Part shown: positions 45,899 through 54,458 of the stretch, piece by piece | How the letters are laid out: each line of letters begins with the position of its first letter | Numbering within the stretch: position 1 is the first letter of the stretch | Source of the DNA: Pseudomonas panipatensis | GTDB lineage: Bacteria; Pseudomonadota; Gammaproteobacteria; Pseudomonadales; Pseudomonadaceae | Assembly: GCF_900099785.1 (NCBI RefSeq) | Contig: NZ_FNDS01000011.1 | Span: 1-64,000 of the forward strand | Length of the DNA: 64,000 bases | Direction: 5' to 3' | The notes under the pieces: generated by a model | The model's input: only the letters and a program-made list of their open reading frames with translations | Database searches by the model: none | What the model was told of the DNA's origin: nothing | Program-made: the position numbers and the translations under genes

Positions 45899-46251
45899 AG
45901 GCCAGCGCCCGTGGCAACGCACACGGCACGAAAAGCGGCGTGCCTGCTGCCCGGGACACTTGGCGACAGACATCGACCAGCGTTCGATCGGCGCGGATAT
46001 ATCTAGTCGCGCGACTTTGAATCATTGAATTACCGATAGGGCCGATAAAAGGGCAACAGCCAAACTTCAGTCATTGATATTCCATCGACAACTTAAAACT
46101 CACCAAAGTAAGTCCTGCAGCGCAAAAAGTTCATTTCGATATTCCAGCAAGCAAACTATCTGGCATGTGTGCCCTGGCGTACAGACCTGGCCACGCGCCG
46201 AGCGCATTCTGTTTGATAAGCAGATCACTGCTTGTTAACAGGACAACATGT
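45899..46251. other. Intergenic region before the glycine-zipper lipoprotein
   Basis: No gene is supportable. A GGCACG/CGTGCC hairpin at about 45928-45946 may end the DedA-PAP2 transcript. From about 46000 the sequence becomes AT-rich, as expected for a promoter region of the following stress lipoprotein. Confidence 0.45.
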
Positions 46252-46464
46252 ATGAACGTTTTCAATAGATTCACGCTAAGCACCTTGGTCGTCGCATCGC
46301 TCATCAGTCTGGCAGGTTGCCCGACCATGTCGACGCAGGGACGAAATACCGCCATCGGCGCGGGTGTCGGTGCCGTAGGCGGGGCCGTTCTGACCGGAGG
46401 CAGCACCAAGGGAACCCTTGGTGGGGCGGCAATTGGCGGCGTCATAGGCCACGAAGCGAAATGA
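46252..46464 (+). CDS. Small glycine-zipper lipoprotein (OsmB-like)
   Basis: A 70-residue lipoprotein. The lipobox is SLAGC with the acylated Cys at residue 23, then a run of glycine-zipper repeats (GAGVGAVGGAVLTGG; GGAAIGGVIGHEAK). The ATG at 46252 has AGGA upstream. Length and layout match OsmB-type envelope stress lipoproteins. A nearby similar protein is encoded at 52586. Confidence 0.85.
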   Translation: MNVFNRFTLSTLVVASLISLAGCPTMSTQGRNTAIGAGVGAVGGAVLTGGSTKGTLGGAAIGGVIGHEAK

Positions 46465-46518
46465 CCTTGAGCAGGTGGTGAATCTATTGATTCGAAGACG
46501 AATCTAGGAGCAGTTCTC

Positions 46519-46968
46519 ATGAAATACAGTCATCGATCCGTACTCTCGAGAATCGCTTTTTCATTATTCCTGGGCGTTTCCTCGATCGCATTTGCCGTAG
46601 CCGCCGATCAGCCGATCGATCACAATTCGGTACAGTTACAGCCGCAAGTACAGAACGGCATCAGCTATTTGACTGGCGGCATTGGCCTGGATGAATCAAC
46701 GGCGCTGAAACAGACGCAGGGTTACAACTTGCACATGACATTCTCCTCAGGGCCTAGCAATCAATACTTGGGGAGCGTTGATGTCGTGATCCAGGATACG
46801 AAAGGAGCTTCCTTATTATCCTTGAGCCAGGTCGGCCCCATGATCTACGTTAAACTACCAGCGGGTAAATATATCGTCCTGGCAACGCTGAACGGCAATC
46901 AACAAAGGAACACCATTGCACTCGATGGCAAGTCCACAGGCACGCTGAACTTCCACTGGAACGACTAG
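46519..46968 (+). CDS. Secreted protein with carboxypeptidase-regulatory-like beta domain
   Basis: A 149-residue protein with a signal peptide (FSLFLGVSSIAFAVAA, cleavage near residue 29). The mature part is beta-rich, with MIYVKLPAGKYIVLATLNG near the end, the hallmark of carboxypeptidase-regulatory-like small domains that sit in the periplasm. It is related to unnamed Pseudomonas proteins. TAGGAG precedes the ATG, just after a set of interlocking palindromes. Codon use is less GC-rich than in neighbours. Function unknown. Confidence 0.78.
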   Translation: MKYSHRSVLSRIAFSLFLGVSSIAFAVAADQPIDHNSVQLQPQVQNGISYLTGGIGLDESTALKQTQGYNLHMTFSSGPSNQYLGSVDVVIQDTKGASLLSLSQVGPMIYVKLPAGKYIVLATLNGNQQRNTIALDGKSTGTLNFHWND

Positions 46969-47088
46969 CGCATCGATCCTCACCGCCCCTCATCGCCATG
47001 CCGCTAGCGCCCCGGCGCGGATCTCCCGATCCGCGCCGGGAGACCCAGCAGGCACATCCGCGAACGTACACAGAAGGTAGCCCCGACC

Positions 47089-47427
47089 ATGAGTACCCTG
47101 ACCATCGAAGGCTGGTGCAAAACCGGCAGCGAGCAGAAATCCACTCCGCTCGAAGACATCCATTTCTACCTGAACGGAACCGATCACCTGCATCTGGAGC
47201 AGGCAGAGGAATACTTACAAAGAACCCATGAGCCGGACGTCATGGTCGATGTCGACATGACCACGCTCGACCTGAACCTACCGGCGGGATGCGGCCCCCT
47301 GTCCGACTGCAGGATGCGCGTCTACCTGGACGAGAGTCAGCGTGGACAATTCCACCTGGTCGGGCACCGGGCCAGCGACGGCAGTCTGATCTACACCAAT
47401 GCCGTGCTGATCGACCAATTGATCTGA
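47089..47427 (+). CDS. Conserved small cytoplasmic protein, function unknown
   Basis: A 112-residue protein with no signal peptide or membrane segment. It is acidic and probably alpha/beta (DVMVDVDMTTLDLNLPAGCG; GHRASDGSLIYTNAVLIDQ). I do not recognise a family with certainty. AGAAGGTAG precedes the ATG. It is single, ends 45 bp before a strong two-way terminator, and sits inside the stress-gene cluster. Confidence 0.7.
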   Translation: MSTLTIEGWCKTGSEQKSTPLEDIHFYLNGTDHLHLEQAEEYLQRTHEPDVMVDVDMTTLDLNLPAGCGPLSDCRMRVYLDESQRGQFHLVGHRASDGSLIYTNAVLIDQLI

Positions 47428-47471
47428 CGATCGCCCCTCACCGCCGCTGGCAGCCTTGCCAGCGCGTCGAA

Positions 47472-47518
47472 ATACCGAGAGAGGGCCGGCGTTCTGCACG
47501 CAGGCCCTCTCTCGGTAT
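47472..47518. terminator. Two-way terminator with perfect 16-bp stem
   Basis: The arm at 47472-47487 (ATACCGAGAGAGGGCC) is repeated inverted at 47503-47518, around a 15-nt loop. It lies between converging genes, so it can end both transcripts. The T-tract is poor, but the stem is unusually long and exact. Confidence 0.85.
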
Positions 47519-47540
47519 CAGGCTTACTTCGGACAACAGG

Positions 47541-47735
47541 CTAGTGCTCGGAGCATTTCCGCGCATTCTCGGTATAGCGAGCGGCAACCTGGTCGGCACG
47601 GCTTTGTTGCGCCGCCGAAGCACCAGGCGCGGTTCTCCCGAATGGGCTTCCGCGCAGTTGGCGCCAGGCCCGCCGGCAGAGGTTCAGCAGGTGCCGGCAT
47701 TGCCGCCTGAAGCCTGCCGCCGCCGTGCGTCTCAT
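47541..47735 (-). CDS. Small Arg-rich protein, function unknown
   Basis: A 64-residue basic protein (RRQCRHLLNLCRRAWRQLRG) whose ATG overlaps the stop of the preceding small gene by 4 bp (ATGA), then runs to just short of the strong terminator. The overlap and clean placement argue for a real, coupled gene. There is no recognisable domain. Confidence 0.5.
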   Translation of the reverse strand: MRRTAAAGFRRQCRHLLNLCRRAWRQLRGSPFGRTAPGASAAQQSRADQVAARYTENARKCSEH

Positions 47736-48001
47736 GATTTCTCCTGCTCCTGGCTCATCAGGTCGTCATCACCACGGGCGGCATGCCGCGGCGCAGCGGC
47801 AGGGGTTTTCGATTTCTTCGCCAGATGGGGCGCTGCGGCAGCCTCAGGCTGTTGCAGCACGGCGTCAGCCCTGGTTTTCGGGTTGGAGTAGCTTTCCGCT
47901 TTCGACAGCCGCGGCGCCTGGTTGCGGATGCCTTGTGGATGGGACTGCCCCTTCAAGGGGGCGGTTGCGTCGTTCGAGACTGATTTGCCTGACTTGTTCA
48001 T
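47732..48001 (-). CDS. Small disordered protein, stress-island type
   Basis: An 89-residue protein from the ATG at 48001, rich in Ser, Ala, Lys, Gln and Pro with almost no hydrophobic core (APLKGQSHPQGIRNQAPRL; KKSKTPAAAPRHAARGDDD), so probably disordered. AGAGGTCTCT precedes the ATG. It resembles the protein encoded at 51689-51937 in size, composition and in having a 4-bp overlap with a second small gene. Function unknown. Confidence 0.65.
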   Translation of the reverse strand: MNKSGKSVSNDATAPLKGQSHPQGIRNQAPRLSKAESYSNPKTRADAVLQQPEAAAAPHLAKKSKTPAAAPRHAARGDDDLMSQEQEKS

Positions 48002-48528
48002 AGAGACCTCTGGGTTCATCCCACTCTCGCGTGCGTGCAAGGTGTCGGGCGACAGACAATGGCAACCCAAGGCCAGCGCGTCGGTGCGCTACCGCGCATA
48101 CCCTCGCCGCGTTCCGCTGCGGGGTGCCCGCACCAGCTTGCGCTGCGCGCCGGGCAAGGCCGGGGCGGGAGCCGAGCGATAGGCGAGGTGCCCTGGGTAC
48201 GCTACCGAACAGACAGTCGTCGCCTACACTCGCAGGGTAGACGCAGGATAAATCGTGACCCGGCACTAGGTGATGATCGACTCTTCCGATAGCGATGAAG
48301 TACGCCGTGGGACCTCGCTTGAGCGTTCGCTCTGCGCGCCAACCAGCGCCTCCTCCAACCGCCCGATTTCAGCGCTGGCCAGCGTGGCGAATCCGCCGCG
48401 TTCACTGCATCGCATCGACGAGACGAGCACAGACGTCGAACCACGCTGGCGTTGCGCACCATGAGCATTGGCTGGGGCACTCGCCCCGCCTGGCGGCCGC
48501 CACGGCCGTCACCACGGGAGGCGCATGC
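48002..48528. other. Divergent intergenic region upstream of pgm
   Basis: No gene is supportable in 527 bp. Short frames lack ribosome sites and similarity. The frame of the mutase stays open for 78 codons upstream of its start without family match. The region should hold promoters for the small disordered-protein pair and for pgm; none could be defined with confidence. Confidence 0.5.
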
Positions 48529-50181
48529 ATGAGTACCGGCATCAGCCCACTCGCCGGCAAACCGGCGCCCGAGTCACAACTGATCGACCTGGGCAAGCTG
48601 CTCGCGGCCTACGCCGACCTGCGTCCCGATCCCGCCGAGCCAGGGCAGCGGGTCGCCTTCGGCACGTCCGGGCACCGTGGTGTCCCGTTCGAGCGCAGCT
48701 TCAACGAGTGGCACGTTCTGGCGATCAGCCAGGCCATCTGCGACTACCGCAAGCAGCAGCACATCGACGGCCCGCTGTACGTCGGTGCTGACACCCACGC
48801 GCTGTCGCAGCCGGCGTTCGAGAGCGCCCTGGAGGTCCTTGCCGCGAACGGCGTGGAAAGCCTGATCTCGCGAGGTGGCGAGTTCACCCCGACGCCCGCC
48901 GTCTCGCACGCCATCCTGGTCTACAACCGCGGGCGTAGCAGCGGACTGGCCGACGGTATCCTCATCACCCCGTCGCACAATCCACCGGACAACGGCGGCT
49001 TCAAGTACAACCCGCCCAACGGCGGCCCGGCCGGCAGCGACGTCACCGGCTGGATCGAGGCGCGCGCCAACGCCCTGCTCGCCGACGGCCTCAAGGACGT
49101 GCGGCGCACACCCTTCGCCCTCGCCCGCTTCGTCGCCAATACCCATGGCTACGATTTCCTCTACGCCTACGTCTGCGACCTGGCCCAGGTCATTGACTTC
49201 GCCGCCATTCGCGCGGCCGGCCTGCACCTGGCCGTCGACCCGCTCGGCGGCGCCGGCGTGCACTACTGGCGGGCCATCGCCGAGCGCTACCGGCTCGATC
49301 TGGAGGTGGTCAGCGAGAGCGTCGACCCGCGGTTTCGCTTCATGTCCCTGGACTGGGACGGCAAGATCCGCATGGACCCCTCCTCGCCCTATGCGATGCA
49401 GCGCCTGCTCGACCTGAAGGAGCGCTACGACCTGGCGTTCGCCTGCGACACCGACCACGATCGCCACGGCATCGTCAGCCACAGCAGCGGGTTGCTGCCG
49501 GCGAACCATTACCTGGTGGTGATGATCGACTACCTGTTCCGCCACCGCCCGCATTGGAGCCCGGCCGCCGCCGTCGGCAAGACCCTGGTCAGCAGCGCGC
49601 TGATCGATCGCCTGGCCGCCCGCCTCGGGCGCCGCCTGTACGAGGTGCCGGTGGGTTTCAAATGGTTCGTCGATGGCCTGCTCGACGGCTCCCTCGGTTT
49701 CGCTGGCGAGGAAAGTGCCGGCGCCTCCTTCCTGCGCCACGACGGCACGACCTGGACGACCGACAAGGACGGCATGGTCGCGGCCCTGCTGGCGGCGGAA
49801 ATCACCGCCCGCAGCGGCCGCGATCCCGGCCAGCGCTACCGCGAGATCGCCGGCGAACTCGGCGACCCGCTGGCCGACCGCCTGGAAGCGCCGGCCGACG
49901 CCGAACAAAAGGCCCGCCTGGCGAAACTCTCCCCGGCAGAACTGGCCGGCGGCGAACTGGCCGGCGAGAAGATCACCAGCGTGCTCGACCGGGCGCCGGG
50001 CAACCAGGCGCCGATCGGCGGCATCAAGGTCAGTGCCGCCAGCGGCTGGTTCGCCGCACGGCCATCCGGCACCGAGGCGATCTACAAGATTTACGCCGAG
50101 AGCTTCAAGGGCCGTACCCACCTGCAAGCCATCCTGCAGCAGGCGCAGGCGATGGTCGACCGCGCACTCAAGGCGCGCTGA
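48529..50181 (+). CDS. pgm: Phosphoglucomutase (alpha-D-glucose phosphate-specific)
   Basis: A 550-residue alpha-D-phosphohexomutase. The phosphoserine loop is ITPSHNPPDNGGFKYNPPNG near residue 145, the Mg-binding loop DTDHDRHGI near residue 305, the sugar-binding loop GEESAGASF near 392 and the phosphate-binding RPSGTEAIYKIYAES near the end. The ATG at 48529 has GGGAGG 6-12 bp upstream. It interconverts glucose 1- and 6-phosphate, for glycogen, trehalose or surface-sugar supply. Its place inside a stress cluster suggests a role in storage or osmoprotectant sugars. Confidence 0.96.
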   Translation: MSTGISPLAGKPAPESQLIDLGKLLAAYADLRPDPAEPGQRVAFGTSGHRGVPFERSFNEWHVLAISQAICDYRKQQHIDGPLYVGADTHALSQPAFESALEVLAANGVESLISRGGEFTPTPAVSHAILVYNRGRSSGLADGILITPSHNPPDNGGFKYNPPNGGPAGSDVTGWIEARANALLADGLKDVRRTPFALARFVANTHGYDFLYAYVCDLAQVIDFAAIRAAGLHLAVDPLGGAGVHYWRAIAERYRLDLEVVSESVDPRFRFMSLDWDGKIRMDPSSPYAMQRLLDLKERYDLAFACDTDHDRHGIVSHSSGLLPANHYLVVMIDYLFRHRPHWSPAAAVGKTLVSSALIDRLAARLGRRLYEVPVGFKWFVDGLLDGSLGFAGEESAGASFLRHDGTTWTTDKDGMVAALLAAEITARSGRDPGQRYREIAGELGDPLADRLEAPADAEQKARLAKLSPAELAGGELAGEKITSVLDRAPGNQAPIGGIKVSAASGWFAARPSGTEAIYKIYAESFKGRTHLQAILQQAQAMVDRALKAR

Positions 50182-50330
50182 AAGCGCCTGCAATGCGCTG
50201 CGGCCGGGGCCCCGTGCGTCGGCCGGACGCTGCTTCGGGCAGCGGCGCAGCCGCGGCGGCTGGCCGACGTCGGCAACGGGTCTATGCTGAGTGGCGGTGG
50301 AACGGTTTATCCGAAAACAACAGTGCCGCT

Positions 50331-51260
50331 ATGTCAAAGAACCCCTCCCCCCTGCACAACCACTTGCTGGCCGCACTGCCTGCCGCTGTGCAGGAGCGCC
50401 TGTTCCCCCATCTGGAACTGCAAGAACTCCCCCTCGGCAAGGTTCTCTATGAATCCGGGGACGCCATGCGCTACGTGTACTTTCCCAGCGACGCCATCAT
50501 CTCGCTGCTGTACGTGATGGAAGACGGTGCCTCGGCGGAGATATCCGTGGTCGGCAACGAAGGGTTGATCGGCGTCGAGGTGTTCATGGGCGGCGAAAGC
50601 ACCCCGAGCCGGGCCGTCGTGCAGAGCGCCGGCACCGTGTATCGGCTATCCGGGCAGAGGATCAAGGACGAATTCAATCGCCACGGCGAGATGCTGCAAC
50701 TGATGCTCCGCTATACCCAGGCGCTGATCACGCAGATGGCCCAGACCGCGGTGTGCAACCGCCACCACTCCATCGACCAGCAGCTCTGCCGCTGGTTGCT
50801 GCTGTCCCTCGACCGTCTGCCGAGCAACCAGCTGACCATGACCCAGGAGCTGATCGCCAACATGCTCGGTGTGCGCCGCGAAGGCGTCACCGAGGCGGCC
50901 GGCAGGCTGCAGAAGAAAGGCGTGATCGAGTACAGCCGGGGACACATCACCGTGCTCGACCGCGCCCGGCTGGAAGAGTTGAGTTGCGAATGCTACGCGG
51001 TGGTGAAGAAGGAGACCGATCGCCTGCTGCCTTACGTGCCCAGCCGACCAGGCGTTTCTTTCGGCCGCCAGCGCCGCAGCGATGCGGCCGAGCCCAGCGC
51101 CTGCACGGTTTTCGCCATCGTTTGGGCAACGCCCGCTGACCTCGCCGCCGCTTGGTGGCTCTCCACCGCAGCGCCAGGTGCCGTGCAGCGGGTCTCGCCG
51201 CTCGGACGTCCTTTAAGCGACTGGCTCAGTAGGTCAGCCTCGTCGCTTGTACCCCTTTGA
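50331..51260 (+). CDS. Crp/Fnr family regulator with a C-terminal extension
   Basis: A 309-residue protein. Residues about 20-145 are a cyclic-nucleotide-binding-like fold (FPSDAIISLLYVMEDGASAEI), and about 150-225 a winged helix with ELIANMLGVRREGVTEAAGRL. Proteins of this group normally end near residue 240, after LLPYVP. Here about 70 more low-complexity residues follow and the frame runs 35 bp into the BON-domain remnant on the other strand. The extension looks like read-through into former non-coding DNA after loss of the normal stop. Ligand and targets are unknown. Confidence 0.88.
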   Translation: MSKNPSPLHNHLLAALPAAVQERLFPHLELQELPLGKVLYESGDAMRYVYFPSDAIISLLYVMEDGASAEISVVGNEGLIGVEVFMGGESTPSRAVVQSAGTVYRLSGQRIKDEFNRHGEMLQLMLRYTQALITQMAQTAVCNRHHSIDQQLCRWLLLSLDRLPSNQLTMTQELIANMLGVRREGVTEAAGRLQKKGVIEYSRGHITVLDRARLEELSCECYAVVKKETDRLLPYVPSRPGVSFGRQRRSDAAEPSACTVFAIVWATPADLAAAWWLSTAAPGAVQRVSPLGRPLSDWLSRSASSLVPL

Positions 51261-51444
51261 CCCCGCGGACGTTCGACGCCAGCTCGATGGCCAGGCTGCG
51301 CTCCGCGCGGCTGGCCAGCCCACCGCTGAGGGTGACGATGCCGTTGAGGGTGCTCACGGCGATTTCCGAGCTGTTGACAGGGATCACCTTGCGTCCGCCC
51401 TGGGCGGCCCCATCCCTGGGAGCTGCCGGCCCGGCGTTGCACAC
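51226..51444 (-). pseudogene. BON-domain (OsmY-like) remnant
   Basis: The last 50 residues (VNSSEIAVSTLNGIVTLSGG, then GVKGVQATRLTY) are the second half of a BON domain as in OsmY/hyperosmotic proteins. The first half of the domain and any signal peptide are missing; the residues before it (MCNAGPAAPRDGAAQGG) show no similarity. The end overlaps the Crp/Fnr extension. A 5'-truncated gene is the best reading. Confidence 0.65.
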
Positions 51445-51482
51445 TTGGCTAAGCCGGGCCGGCAGAATCGCACCTGTGGTTG

Positions 51483-51692
51483 TTATTGCAGGGTGTTGAG
51501 AAAGCGCTTGACCTGCGCGTCGGCGGCATCACGGGTAATGGCGTACCGTTCCTCGATCAGGCCCGCGAGTTTCTCGCTGTGCCCTTGCGATTTCAGCAAC
51601 TCGTCCTCGGTCAATTCGCCCCAGGCGACCTTGGCCGCGCCGACATGCTGTTTCCACTTGCCCTTGAGTTGATCCGAGCTGGGGATTTTCAC
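51483..51692 (-). CDS. CsbD family stress protein
   Basis: A 69-residue protein, SSDQLKGKWKQHVGAAKVAW onward, the classic CsbD/YjbJ sequence. The start is a GTG at 51692 with GGAGGG upstream, overlapping the stop of the preceding gene (GTGA). Larger frames in the track region have no similarity. CsbD-like proteins are abundant under general stress; their molecular role is not known. Confidence 0.9.
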   Translation of the reverse strand: MKIPSSDQLKGKWKQHVGAAKVAWGELTEDELLKSQGHSEKLAGLIEERYAITRDAADAQVKRFLNTLQ

Positions 51693-51937
51693 GATTTCTT
51701 CCCTCCCTGCCGGGAATCCGCCGCTTGCGCGGGCGGGCGGAGGCGATCCTTGCCCGGGGCCTTGAGCGCCGGCTGCTGCTGCCCATGCCTGGGCGAGGGT
51801 TTGCGAACATCCTTGTCCATGCTGGAGGTTGCCTCGGGCGCGCGCTCCACCTGGGTGTTCGTCGCGGACTGCGGACGACTCGGCTTGCCGGTCTTCGGCG
51901 AACCGCTGGCGACGTTGTGCTTGATCGTTCTGTTCAT
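51689..51937 (-). CDS. Small disordered protein coupled to CsbD
   Basis: An 82-residue protein, rich in Lys, Pro, Gln, Ser and Arg (SGSPKTGKPSRPQSATN; RHGQQQPALKAPGKDRLR), with no hydrophobic core. GAGGTCAGC precedes the ATG at 51937. Its stop overlaps the csbD start. It resembles the protein at 47732-48001. No known domain. Confidence 0.7.
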   Translation of the reverse strand: MNRTIKHNVASGSPKTGKPSRPQSATNTQVERAPEATSSMDKDVRKPSPRHGQQQPALKAPGKDRLRPPAQAADSRQGGKKS

Positions 51938-52247
51938 GCTGACCTCTGTATGCATCCCGGTATTCGCGAAACTGCAAGAAACCGGGAGCGCAACGGTGGC
52001 AGGCCAGCACCGGCGCGTCGGTGCGCCGACGCACTTAGTCGTTCGAGCGTCAGCGTGGCGTGGCGACGAATAAACCTCCGTCCCCATCCGCGCCGCGGCT
52101 CGCCCGCCATGCAACGCCGCAATACATGCCACTCAATGTGCGCTATCGAACTGAAACAAGTCCCCTTTGAACTCAGACTTTTCATACGCACTTCGGTGCG
52201 GCGCAGTTTTGCCAGCGCGTTGCATTCACCCACAGAAGGAGATCGCC
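51938..52247. other. Divergent intergenic region with a UUCG hairpin
   Basis: No gene is supportable. On the plus strand CGCAC-TTCG-GTGCG at 52187-52200 forms a short stem with a very stable tetraloop, 48 bp before the DUF3309 ATG, so it would lie in its leader. Promoters for both flanking stress genes must be here. Confidence 0.5.
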
Positions 52248-52406
52248 ATGGGCATGGGGACGATACTGTTGATCCTGCTGATCCTCTTGTTGATCGGCGC
52301 CTTCCCCACCTGGCCGCATAGCCGCAGTTGGGGCTATTACCCGAGTGGCGGACTGGGCCTGGTGTTGATCATCGTCCTCATCCTGGTACTGATGGGACGC
52401 CTGTGA
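52248..52406 (+). CDS. DUF3309 small membrane protein
   Basis: A 52-residue protein with two hydrophobic segments (ILLILLILLLIGAFPTW; LGLVLIIVLILVLMG) joined by PHSRSWGYYPSGG, the DUF3309 signature. AGAAGGAG precedes the ATG at 52248. It is common in proteobacterial stress clusters; function unknown. Confidence 0.9.
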   Translation: MGMGTILLILLILLLIGAFPTWPHSRSWGYYPSGGLGLVLIIVLILVLMGRL

Positions 52407-52585
52407 TCCGCAAGCCCCTCAGCGCAGCCATGCCCCAACGGGCGTGAGCGGTTCAATGGTCGGGCCTCTTCCAGGTGCTTGTTCGCCAGCCCTCGCTCCT
52501 TCGCAGATCGGGTGAGGATGCGGCCTACCGCAGCGACTGAGCATGGCATGGCGCCCTTGGTAACCATCAGTAGAGGAGATGTGCC

Positions 52586-53080
52586 ATGAGGATCATGATC
52601 AGCCCCAGCCTCATCGTCGGCTTGGTCTGCGCCCTTGCCCTCAGCGCCTGCGCGCCGCTTTATCCCAACGGAGGCAGCTCGAGTCCAACGACCTACAACG
52701 GTCAAACCAGCGCACCGGCGAACTCGACCTACTCCGGTACCGGCGTGGTGCAATCCATCGACGCCGTCCAGCAAAGCTACCAAGGCATCGGCGGAACGGG
52801 GTACGGCCTGGGCACCCTGGCAGGTGCCGTGGTCGGCGGTATCGCCGGCAGCCAGGTCGGATCAGGGACTGGCAAGACAGCCGCGACGGTCGCCGGCACG
52901 GCGGGTGGCGCCTACATCGGGCACCAGATCGAGAAAGGCAATCAGGCGCCGACCACCAGCTACAACATCAGGGTCCGCATGGACGATGGCTCCTATCAGA
53001 CGCTGAACCAGAGCAGCACCGGCGGCTTGAGAGTGGGCGATCGGGTCAGGATCGAAAACGGCAGCATCCGTCGCTACTGA
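52586..53080 (+). CDS. Glycine-zipper outer-membrane lipoprotein (SlyB/17-kDa antigen type)
   Basis: A 164-residue lipoprotein. The lipobox is LSAC (Cys near residue 21). A Ser/Thr-rich linker follows, then VQSIDAVQQSYQGIGGTGYG and a glycine zipper (GAVVGGIAGSQVGSGTGK; GTAGGAYIGHQIEKG). The end (YNIRVRMDDGSYQ; VGDRVRIENGSIRRY) is a small beta domain as in SlyB. AGAGGAGATG precedes the start. It likely inserts in or spans the outer membrane under envelope stress. Confidence 0.92.
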   Translation: MRIMISPSLIVGLVCALALSACAPLYPNGGSSSPTTYNGQTSAPANSTYSGTGVVQSIDAVQQSYQGIGGTGYGLGTLAGAVVGGIAGSQVGSGTGKTAATVAGTAGGAYIGHQIEKGNQAPTTSYNIRVRMDDGSYQTLNQSSTGGLRVGDRVRIENGSIRRY

Positions 53081-53170
53081 TGCGCGGCCAGTCTTGCAGC
53101 CTGGAGCGTGCATGCCACATCAGCGCAGGCCGCACGACGATCCCGAGGGTCCTGCGGGAACGGAGGTGAA

Positions 53171-54421
53171 ATGGTGTCCACTGGCGCCCCCGATGAACGC
53201 CCTCCGGAGGAAAAGCCGCGCCGGGTGATTCGCATCGAACTCTCTGCGCGCACCCTGATTCTCCTGGCCCTCATCATCCCCGGCCTGTGGGTGCTGAATC
53301 GGATTCTGCCGGTGGTCCTGGTGCTGGTCTCCGCACTCATCATCGTCGGCAGCGTGAGCCCCGCGGTCCGCTTCTTCGAGGCACGCCGCATCAGCCGAGG
53401 GCTGGGCATCGCCATTGTGTTCAGCGGGCTGATGCTGGCTAGCGTGCTGTTCATCACCCTGACGATTCCGGCGCTGATCGCGCAGGTAAGCAGCCTCGTC
53501 GATCAACAGGCGGCCATGCGCGAGCGCCTGGCCGGCTGGCTGGAAGGCTTCCACCTGACCAACCCCCTGGCGGACATGCTCCGCGAGCTGCGCGTCGGCG
53601 ACCTGGTCACGCTGAGCGTCTCGAGCGTGCTAGAGCTTTCCGGCAGTGTGGTGGCGATCTTCGCGTATATCCTCAGCGCCGTGTTTCTCGCCCTGTACAT
53701 CATGCTCGACCGGGATCGCCTGCGCGGCGGCCTGTTTCTGCTGCTGCCCATGTCCCACCACGTGCGCCTTTCCCGAGTCATGCTGAACCTGGAAACCATC
53801 GTCGGTGGCTACATCCGCGGGCAAGTGATCACCTCGGCCTGCATGGCCCTGTTCGTCTTCGCGTTGTTGACCGCCTGCGGTGTATCCAACGCCCTGGCCA
53901 TCGCGGTGTTCGCCGGCGCCGCCGACATCCTGCCCTACATCGGCAGCCTGCTGGTGTTGGTCGCCGTGGTGGGGGTCACGCTCAGCAAGAGCTTCACCGT
54001 CACCAGCATCGTGCTGCTGCTGATGCTCGCCTACGAGGAGGTCGAGAACCGCTTGATCGTGCCCCACATCTATGGACGCGCGTTGCGCCTGCCGTCGTCG
54101 GTGATCTTTTTCGCGCTCTTGGCCGGCGGCGTTCTATTGGGTATACCGGGGGCGCTGCTGTCCCTGCCCGTGGCGGCGGCGCTGCTGATGCTCATCCAGG
54201 AGCTGCGGGTCGAGCTGCCGGGGCAGCAGGAACAAGCGGCCGACGTGACGACGCGCAAGAGCGACGAGCGCGGCGAGGCGGAGTATGAGCGGCGGAGCGA
54301 AGGCATGCCTGCCGAGCAGGCCGCGGCCATCGCCGTCGAAATCGCCACCGATCGACACAAGGAAGAACGCAGCTCGCCGGCCAAGCCGGAGCCACCTGCC
54401 GGTCCCGGTGTGGACAGCTAA
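53171..54421 (+). CDS. AI-2E family transporter-like membrane protein
   Basis: A 416-residue membrane protein with about seven spans and the AI-2E-family blocks YIMLDRDRLRGGLFLLLP, IVGGYIRGQVITS and GAADILPYIGSLLVLVAVVG. The C-terminal 65 residues are charged and polar (RKSDERGEAEYERR), an unusually long cytosolic tail. AGGTGAA precedes the ATG at 53171. Family members export small molecules or exchange Na+/H+; function here is open. Confidence 0.9.
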   Translation: MVSTGAPDERPPEEKPRRVIRIELSARTLILLALIIPGLWVLNRILPVVLVLVSALIIVGSVSPAVRFFEARRISRGLGIAIVFSGLMLASVLFITLTIPALIAQVSSLVDQQAAMRERLAGWLEGFHLTNPLADMLRELRVGDLVTLSVSSVLELSGSVVAIFAYILSAVFLALYIMLDRDRLRGGLFLLLPMSHHVRLSRVMLNLETIVGGYIRGQVITSACMALFVFALLTACGVSNALAIAVFAGAADILPYIGSLLVLVAVVGVTLSKSFTVTSIVLLLMLAYEEVENRLIVPHIYGRALRLPSSVIFFALLAGGVLLGIPGALLSLPVAAALLMLIQELRVELPGQQEQAADVTTRKSDERGEAEYERRSEGMPAEQAAAIAVEIATDRHKEERSSPAKPEPPAGPGVDS

Positions 54422-54458
54422 TCTTGCCACCTGACGCGAACCTCTCGACTCCCAGGGA

